Shown: in pieces, positions 14,101-21,414 of the stretch
Layout of the letters: each line of letters begins with the position of its first letter
How positions within the stretch are numbered: position 1 is the stretch's first letter
Position numbers and translations under genes: made by a program
DNA from: a virus
Strand: one strand, 5' to 3'
Virus record (IMG/VR): IMGVR_UViG_3300021963_000592
Location: 1-25,600 of that record
DNA: 25,600 nt
The notes under the pieces: generated by a model
Databases searched by the model: none
Told to the model about the DNA's origin: nothing
Seen by the model: only the letters and a program-made list of their open reading frames with translations

Positions 14101-16429
14101 GCAACGCTGCTGTACCTACAATACCTTTAGCTGTATTCTCTTGCCCTTTTCTAATGAGAGAAGCACCTGTCTCATCCCCATTAGCTAACATCTTAGAGCC
14201 TCTAAGAATGTCTTCTGCACCAGAGATACCACCTAATGGGCTATAACGATACTGGAATGCAATGGCATTAGTCATGAAGCGAGGGAAGGTAACAAACAAG
14301 CTACCACCGGGAACCTCTGCAGCCTTAACAAAGTAATTACCTACAGCCTCAGCACCACCCTCAAATGTCTTGATGCCACCCTTAGGTATCTTAGGTGTAT
14401 AAGAGAAGGTAGCCTTCAGTGTATCGTCTGCTGCTTCTTTAAGGATGTCAGCAGGAATAACTTTACCATCAGCAATAAGCTGATACATATCTAAGCCAAC
14501 ACCCTTAAGCTTCTTTTCCACTGAGTTAGCAAAGATGGCCTTTCTAAAGAAAGCGTCCTGTGCCACATTCAATGCATTAGCCATACGAGCAACTTTAGAC
14601 AAGTCTGTGTCTGTCTCTTGCATAGCAGAGAGGATGTTACTTCTAATGGATGGGTTGTGCTTTAGCAACTCATCTGTCACTTCAGAGGCTAAGTCATTCT
14701 TACGCAAGTAACCCCATGTACCAAAGGCATTCTCAATGGTATCGCCAATGCTTGTCTTGAGTGTAGAAAACCTAGCACCTTTAGCTTCTGGTGATAGTGT
14801 CTTTCCTATGGTCATCAACGAGCCTTCAATAACAGAAGCTGCTGAGTTGAATGTCAAACCAATACCACTGCCCATAATGTTACGGACAGTAGTGCCAATA
14901 CCGCTGACAATGAGGGCTTTACTTTCTCTCTCAAGGCGGTTGAATGCACCACCTAAGTAACCAAGAGTGGATGTATATTCATCAGGCTTACCGTACAAAG
15001 CATCCACTTGCTTAGCAACATCTGGATCGATTTGACGCAGACGATTTAGAGCCTTAGAAGCTGTTGAATATTGCTGCATGATTTGAGCAGCTTGTGTAAC
15101 TGTCACTCTGTTAGCTTGGGCAAACTGTTCAGGACTCAATCCTTCTTTTCTAATGGCTTGCTCTAACAGGGTGTCATCAATAAGACCTTGGTCCATAGCA
15201 GAGAACACTTCAGCAATAGCTGTACTGGTCTTCTGTCCTGCCTTAACCTTGTAGGTAGGATCGTTCTCAATCACATTCAAAGCCACACGAATAGCTCTCT
15301 GTGATAAGTCTCTGCGGATGGCTGGCTCTACCAGAGCAGCAGCAGGAGAGATCTGATCTAACACCTTAGCACCCTCTTGCTTCATGAATTGCTCAGCAAG
15401 CATATCCATGTTCTCATCTACAGGAGATAATAAAGCTGTCTCTACTTTAGTAGGGGGAGCAGTTGGATCTATTGGTGCTTTTTCTTTAGACTTCTTAAGC
15501 AAGTCAGCAAGCTGTTCTTTACCAGATTTACCAAACTTAGTAACAGCAGCCTTAGCTTCTAAACCACCAAAGAGTCCACTAACAACACCACTTAAAATCA
15601 TTTGAGGTGCGCTAAGTTCTTCTGGTTCTTGACCGATAGTCTTAGCAACTTCTTGATCTAAGCGTTGGCTAACAACACTTTGGCCTACGCCTGATGCGGT
15701 TTCTAGCCCAGTAACTCCAGCTACTACTTTGCCTTTAGTTGGCTTGAGCATAGAAGCTATCTTACCTGTGGCGGCTGTACCAGCAGCAACTTGTGCAGCT
15801 TCTTTAGCTGCTGTAACTTTGATGGCTTGACTACCTAACTTACCAGCACCAAATCCTAAGTATGATAGTGGATCTGTTGCAATGGATGTTAGTGCATTCC
15901 AATAAGGAACTAAAGCATCAGCACTTCCATAGCCTTGACCACCGGGCTGGAATACGCTTCTTGTTTGTTTATATAGTTCTCTACCAAGCCCCAGTGTTTG
16001 AGCTTCTTCAGGCTTAGCATTTCTAATTCTATTCAGTTCAGGAAGAGCACCAGTGAAAGTGTTGAATTCAACATCCCTCATTGTTGCCATGTACTTCTTA
16101 ACAAAGTCTTCGTCTGTCTGTCCCTTTTCAGGTTCAATGTTACGACTAACTTTCATGTAGTCTTTAACTACAGAAAACAGTTCTGGATTTTTATACAGTT
16201 CTTCAAAAGGAATCTTCTCTTCAAGACCCTTCTTAGTTGCTTCCTCAATCTTTGCCTTACTAGGCATTGGAGCTTTAGTGATGATGGCAGGTTTCTCAGC
16301 AGCTTCCCGTTCAGCCGCCAACCCTCGAGCAGCCTCTCTTTCAATTTGCTGAAATGTTGGCTTTGGAATCAAATCATCAAACATCCCACCACTAGTTTTA
16401 GTGGGGATTAAGTCATCAAACATTCCCAT
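11168..16429 (-). CDS. Giant ejection-type internal virion protein, 1753 aa, with ART-like C-terminal region
   Basis: The largest gene here and the last of the late arm. By size and position it is probably an internal virion protein delivered with the DNA, comparable in role to T7 gp16; no direct homology to gp16 is visible. Residues 3-9 and 16-22 are two copies of MFDDLIP. Hydrophobic, membrane-like stretches occur near residues 200-225, 500-535 (LIVSGIGTTVRNIMGSGIG) and 700-730 (GGSLFVTFPRFMTNAIAF). A Pro/Thr/Lys-rich linker lies near 1200-1300. Residues 1413-1502 (IKLFHGRSS ... GGTSFTRD ... YGLEDF) resemble the order of ADP-ribosyltransferase fold motifs. The C-terminus is basic (KGGLASRR). 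No lytic transglycosylase motif was recognised. ATG 16429 follows the upstream stop directly, with GAGGA upstream. Confidence 0.85.
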   Translation of the reverse strand: MGMFDDLIPTKTSGGMFDDLIPKPTFQQIEREAARGLAAEREAAEKPAIITKAPMPSKAKIEEATKKGLEEKIPFEELYKNPELFSVVKDYMKVSRNIEPEKGQTDEDFVKKYMATMRDVEFNTFTGALPELNRIRNAKPEEAQTLGLGRELYKQTRSVFQPGGQGYGSADALVPYWNALTSIATDPLSYLGFGAGKLGSQAIKVTAAKEAAQVAAGTAATGKIASMLKPTKGKVVAGVTGLETASGVGQSVVSQRLDQEVAKTIGQEPEELSAPQMILSGVVSGLFGGLEAKAAVTKFGKSGKEQLADLLKKSKEKAPIDPTAPPTKVETALLSPVDENMDMLAEQFMKQEGAKVLDQISPAAALVEPAIRRDLSQRAIRVALNVIENDPTYKVKAGQKTSTAIAEVFSAMDQGLIDDTLLEQAIRKEGLSPEQFAQANRVTVTQAAQIMQQYSTASKALNRLRQIDPDVAKQVDALYGKPDEYTSTLGYLGGAFNRLERESKALIVSGIGTTVRNIMGSGIGLTFNSAASVIEGSLMTIGKTLSPEAKGARFSTLKTSIGDTIENAFGTWGYLRKNDLASEVTDELLKHNPSIRSNILSAMQETDTDLSKVARMANALNVAQDAFFRKAIFANSVEKKLKGVGLDMYQLIADGKVIPADILKEAADDTLKATFSYTPKIPKGGIKTFEGGAEAVGNYFVKAAEVPGGSLFVTFPRFMTNAIAFQYRYSPLGGISGAEDILRGSKMLANGDETGASLIRKGQENTAKGIVGTAALLSAIDYRENNQDVEWNLWKRSDGTTVDMRGIFPIGPLLAMADVSVKHKRGLSAKTGDAFEAVIGMKMPAGTQNQFMDQLISALSSERDVEKWADKMGKVAGDFGARFVSPFIVKDIFNLVDLIREGGSVARDPNVLKSEKPVDRILEAAGNRIQSKLPVLKEQLPETIPRVRQGPIYKEGEFFNNLVGIRITPEKTPEETELVYLGIEAYKLFGQPSGDKEYDRAYVQEANPLVIATIQRAMLSPRYQALPEIEQKKAIENVVKDILPVARQLTDAKFMQEDLNRVYKMKFNKLPEDTRKIINNRYAAERGEGKTLEEANDYMRVPEYAAKIKDLQFATGGIVAGKVFRAGAKAAATGTEGMLDLIRKVKNPEALVANEINNVVESALNKADLTAKAIPTKPVVKEGAASAMAKIPYDKNKYGPSVSKPAKDIPMDVEGANKLADLEAAQKPAALDVDMEKIVDEAEASFKPTTKEDDFWNAEPTNPKATPDKDPEFTIKEVEYDEEGYPIELGSTPTPPTKSLVQKRVSFSKIPEGNLNAQVGNGISSTETRKAMLAKIRTDRQDAFDSLIAMPEVSKLPDAEDVMAVVQGDFRYTTGREINLKSAEDMQQAAEMAKQYQGRLNKLREEYKDVPPIKLFHGRSSYKEGPSLRWKTGFDDPQFHGNAHSELHVGGTSFTRDINLNFENEAFGGTNPEKLVYTKIPYADYMFSRVPMSSKQYGLEDFNIIARSINGSERVVRPVSLSRSNSFKEAEDMITETDKLRPQGKATGRQLEVLSAAEEAKKAMAGVPLVEEGKTPMFSKGRTQSVGFTERTDKSKKIALNLFELNSVFTNAKTTEKERIIAANQAYKNIKDYFNNALEYGTITSTKEGTGQRYHNFLRDVSEVIQAEEYPKTVASGNLAGQRRRVYTGKLLENTAEVLKANGSTEKAKLLTDLNSELGKFKYGNDLKKQINAIDNVRNLTRKFNKGGLASRR

Positions 16430-17854
16430 TTAGAGATCCTCACCATATGTTTCTTTAAATCGTTTAGCCACATCCGCAGCAATTGCGCCTTGTTTTATAG
16501 CTGCATTTGCTTGTGCTCTAGCCGTGGCTTTATCAATAGGCGCAGTTGGCGCAGTTTCTGTAGAAGCTGGCTTAGCCATAGGCCCCCCCCTTGGTCTTGG
16601 TGTTTGTGCTGCTGGTGCTGCTGGAGCAGGTGCTGTACCACCATAGTTAATCTTAGGATTTACAGCATTACCATCTTGATCAAACTGAACACCAGCAGTC
16701 ATCAACGCATTCTTATGCATCTCAGATCTAGGCTTACCACCAACAGTCATCTCTTTAATCAACACTTCTCTACCAGCAGCGTAGCCTTTAGCTGCCTTGT
16801 CTGAGGAAGCTAAGTCTTTAACTTCAATGTTAGTTGTACCATCTTGATTAGATGTTGTAATGAAGCTACCGGGTGGTAGATAGTTAGACAAGGTAGATAC
16901 CATTGTCCTTGATGCAGCAGTGATGAGGTTGGCCTGAGAGATTTTATCAGCGTCTGTTTTTGTTTTATTATTTGGATTAGCAACAAGCTTCTGCCAGTTT
17001 CTAAGCTCAACTTCCATTGCAGCAGCTTCCTTAGGCTTACCTTCTTTTTGTAATTTGATAACACTATTAGCGTAATCAGCTTCAATCTCTTGTTGATTTT
17101 TCTTATGATATTTACCTAGCTCATCAAAGTAAGCAATTCTACCTAGCACTTTTGATGCTGCTAGTCTGTCTTCATCTGTACCTTCTTGATCAGCTTTTAA
17201 TGCTACGATCTTAGCGTTATCTGTAACCTTCTTCCAATCTTCTTTATCTTTAAGTTTGGAATAGTCAACTTCAAGAAGTGTTGGAAATGACTTAGCACCT
17301 TTAGCTGCACCAACATTGTACAGTTCTTCAGCACTAACACCATACTTAGCAGCAGCAGTTCTAATCTTATCTGCATTCTTACCATACACCATCTGATTGA
17401 AGATGCCATCTTGTTTGGTAGATGCAGCCTGTGTAAATTCAGCAGCATCCATCTTAGCCACCTTGCCATACTGCTCAACATATTGATTGAAGGTCATGCC
17501 CTCAGGAATTTTACCTGTTGCTTTAATGAATGACTTAGACAATCCTTCAAGCTTATCGGGATTTTTCTGTAGTTCTGTAGCAATAGCTTTTGCTGTAGGC
17601 AGGTCAGAAGCTAGAGCAATAAGCTCCTTCTCATCTAAAGTACCATCAGCAAATTTAAAAGAACGGAGAGAGCCAACTGTGTCTCTCATCTCTGTCTTCT
17701 TCTTCTCTGTCTCTTTTCTAAACTCTTGATAGTTATGGTACATGCTCTTAACACTCTCAGTAATCTGAGAAGCGTTAGTCTTTTCCATCTCTTCAATATA
17801 TTCGGTGGCTCCTTTAGCAGCACCACCAATAAAAGCACCTAGATTAAATCCCAT
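16430..17854 (-). CDS. Probable virion structural/internal protein, 474 aa
   Basis: Lies directly upstream of the giant ejection-type gene with no spacer, so the two are probably made together. The N-terminus (GFNLGAFIGGAAKGATEYI) is a small-residue amphipathic segment. Charged helices follow (about residues 20-60), then several helical blocks. A Pro/Ala linker with a run of eight G on the coding strand lies near residues 405-440, and the C-terminus is a charged helix (AIAADVAKRFKETYGEDL). Such helical proteins before a giant ejection protein are often part of the ejectosome or tail hub. No enzyme motif was found. GAGGAG lies 8 nt before ATG 17854, and the start overlaps the upstream stop by 1 nt (TAATG). 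Confidence 0.75.
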   Translation of the reverse strand: MGFNLGAFIGGAAKGATEYIEEMEKTNASQITESVKSMYHNYQEFRKETEKKKTEMRDTVGSLRSFKFADGTLDEKELIALASDLPTAKAIATELQKNPDKLEGLSKSFIKATGKIPEGMTFNQYVEQYGKVAKMDAAEFTQAASTKQDGIFNQMVYGKNADKIRTAAAKYGVSAEELYNVGAAKGAKSFPTLLEVDYSKLKDKEDWKKVTDNAKIVALKADQEGTDEDRLAASKVLGRIAYFDELGKYHKKNQQEIEADYANSVIKLQKEGKPKEAAAMEVELRNWQKLVANPNNKTKTDADKISQANLITAASRTMVSTLSNYLPPGSFITTSNQDGTTNIEVKDLASSDKAAKGYAAGREVLIKEMTVGGKPRSEMHKNALMTAGVQFDQDGNAVNPKINYGGTAPAPAAPAAQTPRPRGGPMAKPASTETAPTAPIDKATARAQANAAIKQGAIAADVAKRFKETYGEDL

Positions 17855-18327
17855 TATTCTTCTCCTCTAGCCATCAAACCCCTGCGCTCAAGCTTAGCTT
17901 CAGGGTTCTTTTGTACTGCAGTCTTAGCTTCTTTAATTAGTTCTCTAATAACAGAAGGACTAACTTTCTTTTCTTTATCTACATCTTCAGCAGTCATGTG
18001 ATAAGGAACATCGTTAAGCTCAGCAAGTGTTTTAATAATTTCAGCAATCACTGGAGTAACTAAGAAGCCTGTGTCCACTGTGTGAAAGCCCTTCATAATA
18101 CTCATTGTAATCATTCCATTCACAATGGAAGCAATTGGAATATTACCTTCCAACAGCTTCATCAAATCATCAATGGCTTCTGGATTGTTCATCTTCTCAG
18201 AATACATCTGAGCAACTTCATCTACAGTGACAAACTGAGGAGGCTGCTCCCAAGGAACACTGCCCGGCTCTACTGTCAAAGACATGCCGGGAATAGGTGC
18301 TGTCAGGTATGGATTAGGATCTGCCAT
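17854..18327 (-). CDS. Conserved phage protein in the virion module, unknown function
   Basis: A 157-aa ORF with GAGGAG 7 nt before ATG 18327. The N-terminus is proline-rich (NPYLTAPIPGMSLTVEPGSVPWEQPPQF, about residues 5-32). Then come NPEAIDDLMKLLEGNIPIASIVNGMITMSIMKGFHTVD (about 48-86), a hydrophobic helix TGFLVTPVIAEIIKTLAEL and a charged C-terminal half. The series 'PG.SLT.EPG..PWE.PP' followed by 'G.P...L...M...MeGkHTvD...lv.Pv..EfI' recurs in marine and freshwater phages as I remember it, usually annotated as hypothetical or structural. There is no signal peptide. Confidence 0.75.
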   Translation of the reverse strand: MADPNPYLTAPIPGMSLTVEPGSVPWEQPPQFVTVDEVAQMYSEKMNNPEAIDDLMKLLEGNIPIASIVNGMITMSIMKGFHTVDTGFLVTPVIAEIIKTLAELNDVPYHMTAEDVDKEKKVSPSVIRELIKEAKTAVQKNPEAKLERRGLMARGEE

Positions 18328-18529
18328 TCATCAACTCCTCTTTTTGTTTTCTAATAGCTGCTATGTAGTTGGATACTTTAGAGTATACATCTGAAGATGT
18401 CTTGTCTTCTTTGATAGGCTTATCCATAGTCTTAGATAACAAACCCTTACCTGCTTCTTTCTTGGGCTTAGACAGTTTGGCATTAGCCATACCATCCACC
18501 TTAGCATAATAGTTTTTAAAGTTCTTCAT
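18314..18529 (-). CDS. Small lysine-rich hypothetical protein
   Basis: A 71-aa basic ORF rich in Lys and Ser (KLSKPKKEAGKGLLSK, about residues 18-33) with a helical C-terminus (YSKVSNYIAAIRKQKEELMN). It overlaps the upstream structural gene by 4 nt and the downstream gene by 14 nt. It could be a minor virion component; no motif supports a specific role. Confidence 0.6.
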   Translation of the reverse strand: MKNFKNYYAKVDGMANAKLSKPKKEAGKGLLSKTMDKPIKEDKTSSDVYSKVSNYIAAIRKQKEELMNGRS

Positions 18530-20619
18530 ATTTTAATTCCTCCAGTTGCATAAGCAAGTGTGAGCTTTCCTAAGAAGTTACCAAAGTCAGAAGAGCTTTG
18601 TGCGTCTGCTTTAAGTGTAGCGGTTGCTATGGCAGCAGCAGCAGATATTTCAGAAGCAGCAATTGTTGTGGCCCTGTTAGCATCATTCTCAGCAGACTGC
18701 CAAGCATGTGTCACAGAGTCACGATATCTCTGTAGCTCATTGTTATATTCTGTCAATGTCATTTGCTGTGCAAGTTGAGCATTCTGTAAGTTAATGCTAT
18801 TGACAGCACCAGTATTAATTGTAGCAATCTCTCTTTGCCATTGAGCATTTGACTGGTCAATAACCAATCGTTGTTGTGCATTAAATTGCTCACGCTGGTT
18901 AGTCACTTCAGCATTAAACTTCTTAACAGAGTTTGCTTGGTCAGTTTTAAACTGTTCCATTGCGTTAGTCTGTGCAGAATTAAACTGACTAACTTGTGAA
19001 GTTAGAGAAGCAAAGAATTGATTTGTTTGATTTACGCTTGCAGCATTAAACTGTTTAGCAGCATTCTGAGCAGCAGTATCAGTTAATAAAGCTTGAGCTG
19101 TGAGCTGTGTCTTTAATATTGTTGCTTGCTGTTCATTTGACATGTTAGTCAAATCAATTTGCAAAGCAGCTTTAGCGTTTTCTACTGCAGCTATCTGTCT
19201 GTTATTTAAATTGGATGTTTCAAGAGTGGCTGTCTGTGCAAGCTCAGCCATGAAAGCGGCTTGTCTATTAGTTAGGTTGGCTAAGTCAACAGTTTGAGCA
19301 AGCCTAGAATTCTCCAAAGCAATCTGTTGATTGGAGTTGAAGTTCATGTTAGCAATGTCAGCTACACGGGCAGCATTAGTTACACGGGTCTGGAAGTTTT
19401 GATCAAACTCTTGACCCAAGAATGTAGCTCTTTGTTGTGCTGTGAGCACGGCAATCTGTTGTCTATTAGATAGGTTCTGTGTAGACATCTGCTGATATAT
19501 AGCAGCATCAGCAGAAGCAATGGGAAGAGCTTTCTCCATAGCAGCTTGTACCAAAGCAGCACCAGCCAAGCTAGAAGCACCTAAGCCCCTAGCAGCCATC
19601 TCTGCTGTAACAGCTCTCAATGCACCAGCAGCCCATGATGGGGGGTTGGTAGCATCAAAGTTTTTAGTAAGCTTAGCAAGCTGTCCCTGTACAGTCATGT
19701 CTTCAGTGACAGTTCCTTGTGCAGCTTCAGCCTTAGCAAGTTCTGTAGCTACTTTAGTCATGTCAACGGCAGAGCCAGCTATTGTTTCACCAGCACCTAA
19801 TGTCCTAGCAGTAGGGGCTACTACTTTTTGAGCAGCACCAATCTGTGCAGCTCTATCAGCCGCACCAGCAAGTGCTGTTGTATCTGCCTGTGCAGCTTCC
19901 ACTGTAGCTTCTGGAGATAGTGTACCTGTTGCTGGTGTAAATCCAGCTAACACTTTAGCCATCTCAGGATATGCTGTAGATGCTGTTACTTGTTCTGCTG
20001 TTAGCTTAGTAGGCATTGTTGCCAATGAAGCCGCAGCGGGAACAGTACCAGTAATTGTCTCTGCTTCTCCTGCTCTTGCTGTTGGAGAGATGTCTTGTGT
20101 AGCGCTATATACCACCTTCTCTGGTGTTATCTTAGAAGCTGCTGCTGCTTGAGGAACACCACCTACAGGTGTATATGTAACTTCACCACCACCAGTGACT
20201 CCACTTGTTACTTTTGCTGGCATTAGCGAGGCATAGGCGGTGCTCACTTCAGCATCTGTAAGACCATACACTGACTTAGCATGAGCAGCCAAAGCTACTG
20301 GATCTGTATCAGGTCTAGCTGTAAGTTCTTCACGAAGAGCTTGATTAATTTGCGCCTGTGTATAATCTTTAGTAGCTAAACTAGGATCAAACACTGTACC
20401 ACCAGCAACAAACTTAAGTACATCACCACCCTGAGCAAACTTACGCAGTCTAATCAATCCACCCCTAGCCATGCGCTCAGAAAACTTACCAGTGATGGCA
20501 GCATACTTAGCTTCCAAAGCAGGGGAAGATGCTATGAATTCATCAAAGCCCTGCATAGGACCATCGTAGCCCAGTTTCCTAGCTACAATTTCCTTTTGTT
20601 GTGCTGTAAAATCTTTCAT
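18526..20619 (-). CDS. Long helical-repeat virion protein, 697 aa
   Basis: A probable structural protein. The first 80 residues contain a Gly/Arg segment (ARGGLIRLRKFAQGG, about 51-65) of a type seen at the ends of many phage virion proteins. Residues 90-330 are Ala/Thr/Val-rich and low in complexity. From about 370 to 650 the protein is almost entirely Ala/Asn/Gln-rich helix with regular repeats: four 22-residue units (426-513) and seven 11-residue units (521-597). The end is YATGGIKI. The repeats predict a long hendecad-type coiled coil or amphipathic helix, suiting a fibre, tail-shaft or ejectosome tube part. No enzyme motif is present. Coupled by 4-nt overlaps to both neighbours. Confidence 0.75.
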   Translation of the reverse strand: MKDFTAQQKEIVARKLGYDGPMQGFDEFIASSPALEAKYAAITGKFSERMARGGLIRLRKFAQGGDVLKFVAGGTVFDPSLATKDYTQAQINQALREELTARPDTDPVALAAHAKSVYGLTDAEVSTAYASLMPAKVTSGVTGGGEVTYTPVGGVPQAAAASKITPEKVVYSATQDISPTARAGEAETITGTVPAAASLATMPTKLTAEQVTASTAYPEMAKVLAGFTPATGTLSPEATVEAAQADTTALAGAADRAAQIGAAQKVVAPTARTLGAGETIAGSAVDMTKVATELAKAEAAQGTVTEDMTVQGQLAKLTKNFDATNPPSWAAGALRAVTAEMAARGLGASSLAGAALVQAAMEKALPIASADAAIYQQMSTQNLSNRQQIAVLTAQQRATFLGQEFDQNFQTRVTNAARVADIANMNFNSNQQIALENSRLAQTVDLANLTNRQAAFMAELAQTATLETSNLNNRQIAAVENAKAALQIDLTNMSNEQQATILKTQLTAQALLTDTAAQNAAKQFNAASVNQTNQFFASLTSQVSQFNSAQTNAMEQFKTDQANSVKKFNAEVTNQREQFNAQQRLVIDQSNAQWQREIATINTGAVNSINLQNAQLAQQMTLTEYNNELQRYRDSVTHAWQSAENDANRATTIAASEISAAAAIATATLKADAQSSSDFGNFLGKLTLAYATGGIKI
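18829..19344 (-). repeat. Coding repeat: 22-residue units followed by 11-residue units
   Basis: Within the 697-aa protein, residues 426-513 form four 22-residue units of the type N-(L/F/M)-x-(N/S)-x-Q-(6 positions)... . Residues 521-597 form seven 11-residue units with the consensus xxQFNxxxxNx: AKQFNAASVNQ, TNQFFASLTSQ, VSQFNSAQTNA, MEQFKTDQANS, VKKFNAEVTNQ, REQFNAQQRLV and IDQSNAQWQRE. The nucleotide copies have diverged, so the repeat is old. Confidence 0.8.
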
Positions 20620-20924
20620 ATGTTTCTTGGTTTCTCTATTGCTTCAGTTAAATAGGCAAGCATATCTCTGTTATCTCTAAGTAGTGCTAACACTCCTACA
20701 GCTAAACAATACACCTGCCTCTCTGACAGTTTTAATTGGAAGCAGTCGTCTATAGCGTGTATACATTCATGTAACAATGTATCTGCCTCCGCTAAGGGGT
20801 GCTGACCAGACTTTATTTTAATTGCATAATCGTCATAGTTGTATTCTCCTAGTTGTTCTGGAAATACATCTACAACTCTAATCGGCACTTCTCTGCCAAT
20901 AATACTTAGAGAAGCTGGTAACAT
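20616..20924 (-). CDS. HECIH zinc metallopeptidase-like small protein
   Basis: A 102-aa protein with a zincin motif LLHECIHAIDD: His52-Glu53-x-x-His56, with a possible third ligand Glu68 (LSERQ). The N-terminal half is beta-rich (IIGREVPIRVVDVFP, YDDYAIKIKSG). The C-terminal helix has LALLRDNRDMLAYL. Small phage proteins with 'DTLlHE.lHAid' followed by 'E..v..La..l...Lrdn' are seen in many phage genomes and resemble minimal peptidase domains; substrates are unknown. It is too small for a complete secreted protease. It could process a virion protein or act on a host target, both guesses. It has its own promoter (20943-20971) and AAAGG upstream of ATG 20924. Confidence 0.72.
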   Translation of the reverse strand: MLPASLSIIGREVPIRVVDVFPEQLGEYNYDDYAIKIKSGQHPLAEADTLLHECIHAIDDCFQLKLSERQVYCLAVGVLALLRDNRDMLAYLTEAIEKPRNI

Positions 20925-20942
20925 TATATACCTTTAAGCCTT

Positions 20943-20971
20943 GTCATACCACAAATATCGACATCAGTCAA
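20943..20971 (-). promoter_or_regulatory. Sigma70-like promoter for the ejection-protein module
   Basis: On the - strand, TTGACT (20971-20966), a 17-nt spacer and TATGAC (20948-20943) are preceded by TGG (extended -10, TGn). It lies in the longest gap (49 nt) of the - strand arm, between the endolysin and the HECIH gene. Start of transcription would be near 20936, about 12 nt before ATG 20924. Read by eye, not tested. Confidence 0.6.
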
Positions 20972-20973
20972 TA

Positions 20974-21414
20974 CTACATTAAGGCACATTCAGCTCTTCG
21001 TCTTTTGTCAAGACCAGCTAATACTTTGCCACCGCCCTTGTTCCACTTGAGAAGTTCTTCTTTAGCTCCTTCCCAATCCTCTGCCACCACCTTGCGTCTA
21101 AGCGTAGAAGACTGTAGTCTACCTACACCTAAATTGTAACAAAAGTCTACAATGGCATTTAATCTTTTCTCATGTGCTGCTAGATTGGGACACAACCTAA
21201 GAGCACCGGGAAGATATGTATGGTGCAACTCAATCATTAATAAGTCATGAGCTTCTTTCTCGCTCATGGGTGGGTCAGTTAATACCACCTTGCGTCCATC
21301 ACCATAATATGTACTGCCGTAGCCAATGGTGGCTACGTTGGCAGGACATAAGTAGGGCTTGCTTCTGAAGCCCTCAAACTTCTTGCAGAGTTCTGCTGCA
21401 ATATCTAAGTTCAT
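20974..21414 (-). CDS. Endolysin, GH24 lysozyme with Glu-Cys-Thr triad
   Basis: A 146-aa muramidase that cuts the beta-1,4 bond between MurNAc and GlcNAc at lysis. The catalytic segment is FEGFRSKPY...CPANVATIGYGS: Glu14, Cys23, Thr29, with the same spacing as T4 lysozyme Glu11/Asp20/Thr26. Cys at the Asp position is known in the P1 and P21 endolysins. The substrate-binding part NAIVDFCYNLGVGRLQSSTL (about residues 85-104) and the C-terminal GLDKRRRAECALM are typical. There is no signal peptide or SAR segment, so release needs a holin. It overlaps the holin gene by 4 nt, the usual holin-then-endolysin order. Confidence 0.94.
   Translation of the reverse strand: MNLDIAAELCKKFEGFRSKPYLCPANVATIGYGSTYYGDGRKVVLTDPPMSEKEAHDLLMIELHHTYLPGALRLCPNLAAHEKRLNAIVDFCYNLGVGRLQSSTLRRKVVAEDWEGAKEELLKWNKGGGKVLAGLDKRRRAECALM

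Noticed and set aside
12726-16411. Several + strand ORFs of 64-137 aa opposite the giant - strand gene
   Set aside because: They are antisense shadows of a single uninterrupted 1753-codon frame, with Ser/Leu-rich composition typical of reverse-frame translation.
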